Assembly: GCF_038595065.1 (NCBI RefSeq)
Contig: NZ_CP152003.1
Location: forward strand, 4,568,001 to 4,632,000
Length of the DNA stretch: 64,000 nt
Origin: Sutcliffiella sp. FSL R7-0096
GTDB taxonomy: Bacteria; Bacillota; Bacilli; Bacillales; Bacillaceae_I
Direction: 5' to 3'
Shown here: positions 58,432-64,000 of the stretch, one piece after another
Layout: each line of letters begins with the position of its first letter
Position numbering within the stretch: the first letter of the stretch is position 1
Made by a program: the position numbers and the translations under genes
Notes under the pieces: generated by a model
What the model was told of the DNA's origin: nothing
What the model saw: the letters and a program-made list of their open reading frames with translations, nothing else
The model's database searches: none

Positions 58432-59961
58432 CTAGTTGTCTGTTACAAAGATATCCAATAGGATGTCAAAATTGTTGCCAAACATATCTATGGCTAGGCC
58501 TGGAAGGATTCCAAGCACCAATGTTCCAAGTGCGCACACAATGACTGTGATCCAGATTCCAACTGGAACATGGATCTTTTCTTGGCTTGCTGCTGGGCGG
58601 AAGAACATTTGTGTCATGATTCCGAAATAGTAAAAGTATGAGACGACGGTGGTCAGGATCAAGACGGACGCCAGGACGTAGGCGTTATTCGGTTCGGAAA
58701 TGGCACCGACGAAAATCGATAGTTTCCCGATGAATCCGGCTGTTCCCGGGATACCGGCCAATGAAAGCAGGAACACCGACATTAATACAGCAAGAAAAGG
58801 TGAGCGCTGGTACAGTCCGGCGAAACGGCTCAGATCCTCTGAGTCATCTCGTGCAGTGACCACTTGCAATATCGCAAGCGCCCCGATGTTCATGAACAGA
58901 TAAGCGACTAGGTAGAACCACATGGCTTCAAAAATGAAGATGAAGTTCACGGTTGCCAGTGGCACAAGCAGGTAGCCGGCGTGGGCCACTCCTGAGTAGG
59001 CGAACATCCGCTTGACATTGCGCTGGCGCAAAGCAACGAAGTTACCGATGATCATGGAGGCAACGGCCAAGACTGCGATGAATTCTCCCATCGAGAACAG
59101 CATGGATGAGCCTTCTGCTGACCGCGTTGGGAAGAACAGCGTAACGAACAGGCGCAGGACGATGATGAAGCCTGCTGTTTTGGATACGACTGCAAGGAAT
59201 GCCGTCACTGGTGTCGGCGCGCCTTGGTAGACGTCCGGTGCCCACATGTGGAATGGTGCGGTCGCAAGCTTGAAGGACAGGCCGACGAACATCATCATGA
59301 AGGCGATGACCAGTAGGAATTGCATATCACGTGCGTTGATTTGTGATAGTACCATCCACATTTCCTGCAGGTTGGTCGTGCCGGTCAGGCCGTACACATA
59401 GCTCATCCCGAACAGGGTGATAGCGGTGGCGATTCCGCCGTTGATGACGTATTTCATGGCCGCTTCGTTTGATTGCAGGTTCTTTTTGCGAAGACCCGCT
59501 AAAACGTAGGAAGCCAGGGACAATAATTCAAGCCCGACAAACAATGTGATCAGGTCGCCGCTTGAGGACATGATCATGGCCCCGAGGACGCCCAGCAGTA
59601 AGAGGTAGAAGAACTCCCCTCTGTATTCCCGCAGGCCTTCTTTTGGCTCGTAGCTGATGGCCATGAGCATCACGAAGGCTGCTCCGACTAGGATGAGCGT
59701 TTTGAATGCCATCGCGAAGCTGTCGAGTCGATATGTTTCGTAAAGGATGGTGGTGACTTGCATTGGATCTTTATCGTACATGCCCACCAAGAATCCGAGG
59801 GCTACAAGGATACTGGCGAATCCGAGCCAGCCTAGTAGTCTCCGGTCTATTTTTTTCGGTAAAAATAAATCCAGTAGTGAGAGAAGGGTTGCTACACCAA
59901 GGATGATGAATTCCGGTGCCATGACGCTCCAATCAAAGCTGAGTAAGGTTTCTAAATCCAT
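58432..59961 (-). CDS. nuoN: NADH-quinone oxidoreductase subunit N
   Basis: A proton-pumping antiporter-type subunit of complex I. The 509-residue protein has about fourteen helices; the key charged residues lie in GLELLSLASYVLAGLRKKN, then FKLATAPFHMWAPDVYQGAP and MFAYSGVAHAGYLLVPLATV. GGAG precedes the ATG, seven bp after nuoM. Last gene of the nuo operon. Confidence 0.94.
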   Translation of the reverse strand: MDLETLLSFDWSVMAPEFIILGVATLLSLLDLFLPKKIDRRLLGWLGFASILVALGFLVGMYDKDPMQVTTILYETYRLDSFAMAFKTLILVGAAFVMLMAISYEPKEGLREYRGEFFYLLLLGVLGAMIMSSSGDLITLFVGLELLSLASYVLAGLRKKNLQSNEAAMKYVINGGIATAITLFGMSYVYGLTGTTNLQEMWMVLSQINARDMQFLLVIAFMMMFVGLSFKLATAPFHMWAPDVYQGAPTPVTAFLAVVSKTAGFIIVLRLFVTLFFPTRSAEGSSMLFSMGEFIAVLAVASMIIGNFVALRQRNVKRMFAYSGVAHAGYLLVPLATVNFIFIFEAMWFYLVAYLFMNIGALAILQVVTARDDSEDLSRFAGLYQRSPFLAVLMSVFLLSLAGIPGTAGFIGKLSIFVGAISEPNNAYVLASVLILTTVVSYFYYFGIMTQMFFRPAASQEKIHVPVGIWITVIVCALGTLVLGILPGLAIDMFGNNFDILLDIFVTDN

Positions 59962-59968
59962 CTCCTTT

Positions 59969-61507
59969 TCACCCCCCTATCCCTAAAATTATTGTCTTGA
60001 TGGTGTCTTGCAGCGGTTGTGCGAGAATGCTTGGGTATACTCCGATCAGGACGATGAAGAATAGCATGGCGAATACGGGAATGTATTCGACCCCACGCAG
60101 ATCCACTACTTTCTCGCCATAGCCTGCCGCTTTCGTGCCGAAAGTCATTCCGAGCACGGCGCGTAAGAGGTATGCCGCTGTTAAGATGATGCCAAGGGTT
60201 CCGACTGCCGCAACGATCGGCATTTCATTGAAAAGTCCCATGAAGGCAAGGAATTCGCTGACGAATCCGGACATGCCAGGCAGGCCGAGTGAGGCCATGG
60301 CGCCGACAAGGAAGAATCCGGCTGTGAGTGGCATCGCTTTGGCCAGTCCGCCAAGCTTGCCGATGTCGGTCGTTCCGGTGCGTTCGTACATGACTCCGAT
60401 CAAAAAGAACAGGAGTGCCGCGATGAAGCCGTGGGAGACAACTTGGAAGATGGCGCCCTGGATTCCCGCTTCGTTCAAGGCCGCAAGTCCGATCAGGACG
60501 ATCCCCATATGCGAGATACTGGAGTATGCCAGCACCATTTTGAAGTCTGTTTGGATGAGTGCGAGGAACGCTCCGTAAAGGAGATTCACAACACCCAAGA
60601 TTGCTAGAATGAAAGCGAGCTGGTCGAATTGCTCCGGGAAGATGCCAACTCCGAAACGGATCAGACCGAATGCTCCTATTTTTAATAAGACGCCCGCATG
60701 CAGCATCACGATGGATGGCGGTGCCTGGACGTGGACTTTCAGCATCCAGCTATGCAGTGGCACAATAGGAAGCTTGACACCGAATGCGACAAGCAATGCG
60801 ATGAGAAGCCCCATGCGCAGGTCATCTGACACTTCGCCTAGGAACATTGCGTCGCTGTTGCCGGTGAACATGGCCGTGATTTCGGCGATATTCATCGTTC
60901 CTGTTTTGGTGAAAAGAACGACGAACACAATTAGTAGAATGGCAGAACCGAGACCATTGTAAATAAGGAAACGGTAGGCTGCACTTTCTTTTTCAAAATA
61001 GCCCCACTTTCCGATGAGGAAGAACATCGGAATCAAGGTGAGCTCGAAGAAAAAGAAGAATAAGAGCAGGTTTTCCGCTGCAAAGACACCGAGCATCCCA
61101 ATTTGTAATAGAAGGAAGAGGATGAAATAGCCTTTCCATTCTTTTTTTACATGGACGCTTGCGATGGCTGCAAGGGTGGAAAGCACTGCCGTAAGCAGGA
61201 TCATGACGAGTGAGAAGCCGTTGATACCAAGCTCAAAGGAGATCGGCTGGTAAACTTGTGCTCCATAAATTTCATCAGTCAAATCTTTGTTTCCGAATGT
61301 TATCCATTCACGCTTGACTGCAAATTGCTCCAGACCTGCCCCCGCCTTGTACTGCCAGAACGCGATAAGCGCGAGCAACAAAGATGGCAGGGTTGCGAGG
61401 AAACCGACGATTTTGATGGCTTCCACGTTTGTTTTAGGTGTAATAAGAAGTACCAAGATTCCTAAAAGAGGGGCAAAGATCAACGCTGTCAAGAATATGC
61501 TGTTCAT
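59969..61507 (-). CDS. nuoM: NADH-quinone oxidoreductase subunit M
   Basis: A 512-residue proton-pumping subunit with about fourteen helices. FFFELTLIPMFFLIGKWGYF, PIVPLHSWMLKVHVQAPPSI, then LAYSSISHMGIVLIGLAALN mark NuoM. Overlaps nuoL by four bases (ATGA), so the two are translationally coupled. Confidence 0.94.
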   Translation of the reverse strand: MNSIFLTALIFAPLLGILVLLITPKTNVEAIKIVGFLATLPSLLLALIAFWQYKAGAGLEQFAVKREWITFGNKDLTDEIYGAQVYQPISFELGINGFSLVMILLTAVLSTLAAIASVHVKKEWKGYFILFLLLQIGMLGVFAAENLLLFFFFFELTLIPMFFLIGKWGYFEKESAAYRFLIYNGLGSAILLIVFVVLFTKTGTMNIAEITAMFTGNSDAMFLGEVSDDLRMGLLIALLVAFGVKLPIVPLHSWMLKVHVQAPPSIVMLHAGVLLKIGAFGLIRFGVGIFPEQFDQLAFILAILGVVNLLYGAFLALIQTDFKMVLAYSSISHMGIVLIGLAALNEAGIQGAIFQVVSHGFIAALLFFLIGVMYERTGTTDIGKLGGLAKAMPLTAGFFLVGAMASLGLPGMSGFVSEFLAFMGLFNEMPIVAAVGTLGIILTAAYLLRAVLGMTFGTKAAGYGEKVVDLRGVEYIPVFAMLFFIVLIGVYPSILAQPLQDTIKTIILGIGG

Positions 61508-63372
61508 CCGATGTACCCCCCTGTGAAGACGAAAATGATGATGAGAATGGCGAGCCCGACAAACGCGACTGTTCCGTATGTCTGGGTTTGGCCGTTCTGC
61601 ACTTTGGCTCCAAGTCTACCGATCTGCTGGGACGCCGCGGCGATTCCCTTCATCGTTCCGTGGACAAGGAACTCGTCGATGTATTTAAGGAACAGACTGA
61701 TGACGCGGGACCCGTAAACGAACGTCATTTTGTAGAATTCATCGACAAAATATTTGTTGCGTAAAATGCCGTAAAGATGCGGTGCGCCTTGGCTGAACGT
61801 TTCGCGCGCGATCGAGCGACGGAAGTAGATCAGGTAGGCAAATCCGATTCCGGCAGCCGACACAAGGATGGCGGCGATCATGATCCAAAGCGGTCCTTCG
61901 ATGTGTGAAGGTCCGTATAGGTTGGTCCCTTCTGTCAGCCAGTCTCCGAGGAAATGGCCGAACCAAGGTGTATTCATATAACCAGCAACCACGGCGAGAA
62001 CGCCAAGCACGATCATCGGAATGGTCATGACGGACGGCGATTCATGAACATGTCGCTGGTCTCCGCGCGCTTCACCTGTGAAGACAAGGAAGAACAGGCG
62101 GAACATATAGAATGCCGTGAAGAATGCGGCAATCAGTGCCAGTAAAAATAGGAACGGATTTCCGTTCACCCAGGCTGCAAGCAGGATTTCCTCTTTACTG
62201 AAAAAGCCTGAGAACAGCGGAACACCAGTGATGGCAAGCGTCCCGATTAAAAATAAGATTCCGGTGGTGCGCATTTTTTTCCAAAGCCCGCCCATTTCGT
62301 CGATGTTTTGGTTATGGACGGCATGGATGACACTACCTGCTGCAAGGAACAGCAATGCTTTAAAGAATGCGTGTGTGGTGAGGTGGAAAACCCCTGCCAC
62401 ATAGCCTGCAGAACCGAGTGCAAGCATCATGAAACCGAGCTGACTGACGGTGGAGTAAGCTAGTACCCTCTTAATATCCTTTTGCACAAGGCCGATGGAT
62501 GCCGCGAAAATCGCGGTGAACGCACCGACGATCGCAACGGTCAGCATGGCTGTTTCGCTGGCATTGAATAACGGAAACAGACTCGCAACCAAATACACCC
62601 CTGCTGCAACCATCGTTGCGGCGTGGATAAGGGCGGAAACAGGTGTTGGACCTTCCATCGCATCAGGTAACCAGGAATGCAACGGGAATTGACCTGATTT
62701 CCCCATGGCCCCGATGAAAATAAGAATGGCGATGAGGGTCAGCATGCCTGCGGATATTGCGCCTGCATTGACTGCTTCAAAAATGACATCATATTCGAAG
62801 CTACCTACTTGCCAGAATAATAGGATGATCCCGATGAATAATCCGACATCCCCGATACGCGTCATGATGAACGCTTTTTTGGCAGCGGCTTTTGCATCGT
62901 TTTTATGAAAATAGAATCCGATGAGCAAGAACGATCCCACTCCGACAAGCTCCCAGAAAATGTAGAGCTGAAGCAGGTTCGGTGACATCACAAGTGCCAG
63001 CATGGCAAAAGTAAACAGACCCAGGTATGCGTAGAACACGTGGAGCCGTTCGGTGGCGTCCATATACCCTTTGGAATAAATATGTACGAGTAAGCTGACA
63101 AGTGATACTACGACAAGCATCAAGGCGTTTAATTGATTGACTTCATATCCCGCCGTCAGTACGACGTCTCCGATTTGGAGCCAGTCGAATGTGGCTTTGA
63201 AGGTTGGTGCTGAAAACCGCTCCCATAGTGCCATGAGGGAAAAGATGAGTGATAGACTGACGAGTGCGATTCCGAGGAATGCGCTCGATTCTTTCATTCT
63301 TTTGCCGAATAGCAGTAGTAGGATAAAGGAGATCAGCGGAAAAAGCGGGATGATCCAGGCATTTTCCATCAT
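61504..63372 (-). CDS. nuoL: NADH-quinone oxidoreductase subunit L
   Basis: A 622-residue proton-pumping subunit with the long lateral helix at the C-terminus. WELVGVGSFLLIGFYFHKND, SGQFPLHSWLPDAMEGPTPV, then SALIHAATMVAAGVYLVASL and LAYSTVSQLGFMMLALG are characteristic. ATG 63372 with AAGGGG upstream is preferred; the frame extends to 63429 but without a ribosome site. It is separated from nuoK by 260 bp that hold a repeat. Confidence 0.94.
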   Translation of the reverse strand: MMENAWIIPLFPLISFILLLLFGKRMKESSAFLGIALVSLSLIFSLMALWERFSAPTFKATFDWLQIGDVVLTAGYEVNQLNALMLVVVSLVSLLVHIYSKGYMDATERLHVFYAYLGLFTFAMLALVMSPNLLQLYIFWELVGVGSFLLIGFYFHKNDAKAAAKKAFIMTRIGDVGLFIGIILLFWQVGSFEYDVIFEAVNAGAISAGMLTLIAILIFIGAMGKSGQFPLHSWLPDAMEGPTPVSALIHAATMVAAGVYLVASLFPLFNASETAMLTVAIVGAFTAIFAASIGLVQKDIKRVLAYSTVSQLGFMMLALGSAGYVAGVFHLTTHAFFKALLFLAAGSVIHAVHNQNIDEMGGLWKKMRTTGILFLIGTLAITGVPLFSGFFSKEEILLAAWVNGNPFLFLLALIAAFFTAFYMFRLFFLVFTGEARGDQRHVHESPSVMTIPMIVLGVLAVVAGYMNTPWFGHFLGDWLTEGTNLYGPSHIEGPLWIMIAAILVSAAGIGFAYLIYFRRSIARETFSQGAPHLYGILRNKYFVDEFYKMTFVYGSRVISLFLKYIDEFLVHGTMKGIAAASQQIGRLGAKVQNGQTQTYGTVAFVGLAILIIIFVFTGGYIG

Positions 63373-63462
63373 TGTATCAAGTCCCCTTCTTTTACGCAGC
63401 TTTGTGTTTGTGGCTGCGTTTTTGTGCAAGCTGGTTGCGGAGGTACGTTTTGTTATCTGGTA

Positions 63463-63600
63463 GACTCCCTGTTGATTTCCGTTCCGGGTATTCGCTTATC
63501 CTAAGGGCGGTGCTTGAGCCTCCTCACAACGCTTCAGGGGTCTCAAGCTACCGCTACCTCCCGCAGGAGTCTCATACCCTACACTTCAATCACCTGGGGT
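63463..63600. repeat. GC-rich Bacillus intergenic repeat, copy 2 (inside the nuo operon)
   Basis: Blocks GATTTCCGTTCCGG, GGTGCTTGAGCCTCCTC, CAACGCTTCAGGGGTCTCAA, CCCGCAGGAGTCTCATA and CTTCAATCA, matching copy 1 at 58188-58330. It sits between nuoL and nuoK. Confidence 0.85.
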
Positions 63601-63632
63601 GACTAGTTTGCATTCTTACAATCTCTTTAACT

Positions 63633-63947
63633 TTAGTTCTTCAACGTATTCATGTCGTCGATGTTCACGGTGCGTCGGTTGCGGTAGAGGGCTATGAGGA
63701 TAGCCAGGCCGACTGCGGCTTCTGCTGCTGCGACGGTGATGGTGAACAGGGAGAATACTTGCCCTGTGATGGACGGCGCGATGCCGAATTTGCTGAATGC
63801 GACAAGGTTGATGTTGACGGCGTTCAGCATGAGCTCGATACAGATCAGGACGATGACGGTGTTGCGTTTTGTGAGTGCCCCGTAAAGTCCGATACAGAAT
63901 AAAATAAGTGCTAGTACCAGGTAGGCTGATAGTGGAACTCCGCTCAT
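63633..63947 (-). CDS. nuoK: NADH-quinone oxidoreductase subunit K
   Basis: A 104-residue membrane subunit with three helices. [20 protein letters not shown] carries the conserved Glu of the proton channel, and [20 protein letters not shown] follows. Overlaps nuoJ by ATGA. Followed by a 260-bp gap with a repeat before nuoL, unusual for this tight operon. Confidence 0.95.
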   Translation of the reverse strand: MSGVPLSAYLVLALILFCIGLYGALTKRNTVIVLICIELMLNAVNINLVAFSKFGIAPSITGQVFSLFTITVAAAEAAVGLAILIALYRNRRTVNIDDMNTLKN

Positions 63948-64000
63948 TCCTTGGTCGCCTCCTCTTTTACAATGTCACCGGCTTCTTCTTCGTCATCCCG
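63944..64000 (-). CDS. nuoJ: NADH-quinone oxidoreductase subunit J, C-terminus only
   Basis: The last 18 codons ([18 protein letters not shown]) and the TGA stop of the gene upstream of nuoK run off the right edge. Identity as nuoJ rests on gene order; the tail is acidic and not diagnostic. Confidence 0.7.
   Translation of the reverse strand, partial: RDDEEEAGDIVKEEATKE

Overview
The window reads as a stretch of a low-GC, spore-forming, flagellated Bacillaceae chromosome (Bacillus in the broad sense; genus not determinable from sequence alone). The backbone is the well-known Bacillus neighbourhood nuoJKLMN - ywzB - ywmB - murAA - spoIID - spoIIQ ... spoIIID - mbl - flhO - flhP - fabZ, nearly all on the minus strand. 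A complex-I-like nuo operon at this position and the repeat content suggest a relative of the B. cohnii/horikoshii-type bacilli rather than B. subtilis itself; that is inference.

Layout. 0-4 kb: an LXG polymorphic toxin with an exchangeable nuclease tip and two downstream immunity-type genes, then a truncated copy of an HMG-CoA-lyase gene. 4-11 kb: YndM-like membrane protein and a ribose operon rbsR-rbsDACBK with two identical operator sequences and a CcpA site. 11-14 kb: a 1023-residue secreted protein with nine Ig-like repeats. 14-22.6 kb: an operon encoding a binding protein, ATPase, fused permease, HAD phosphatase and GlpP, divergent from a secreted glycerophosphodiester phosphodiesterase (GDPD). 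Both transcription units have a long leader containing a terminator hairpin and a shared preceding motif, so GlpP probably controls its own operon and the GDPD by antitermination. 22.6-30 kb: a catabolic locus with a divergent GntR regulator (CoA-transferase, LeuC/LeuD-like hydratase, DUF3311 plus sodium symporter, HMG-CoA-lyase-like enzyme), best explained as degradation of a branched dicarboxylic acid. 30-34 kb: NERD protein, a three-repeat lipoprotein, and a decayed zone with two pseudogenes. 34-40 kb: fabZ, EpuA-like gene, flhP, flhO, an unlisted 52-residue gene, mbl, spoIIID. 40-48 kb: lipoprotein with an apparent ATT start, BsuPI-like inhibitor, and an acetate-type symporter operon with DUF294 and exonuclease genes behind a CRE site. 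48-52.4 kb: pcp, paired short chromate transporters, YwrD-like gamma-glutamyltransferase and a REP-associated tyrosine transposase (RAYT). 52.8-64 kb: spoIIQ, spoIID, murAA, ywmB, ywzB and nuoN, M, L, K, J(partial).

The most unusual layer is between the genes. At least five repeat families are visible: (1) a ~40-bp element with a GGGGTCAGACCCC core, seven full copies and several partial ones, found only between 37.6 and 57.8 kb around the RAYT gene; (2) a GGGGACAG-type element found only between 3.5 and 34.2 kb, usually at stop codons; (3) a ~130-185-bp element in two copies; (4) a ~140-bp GC-rich element in two copies in the nuo region; (5) a tandem array of seven 52-bp units between mbl and spoIIID whose hairpin arms change together. 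Two of the pseudogene fragments are partial copies of genes that are intact elsewhere in this same window. All calls were made by reading the sequence; no database or folding program was run.
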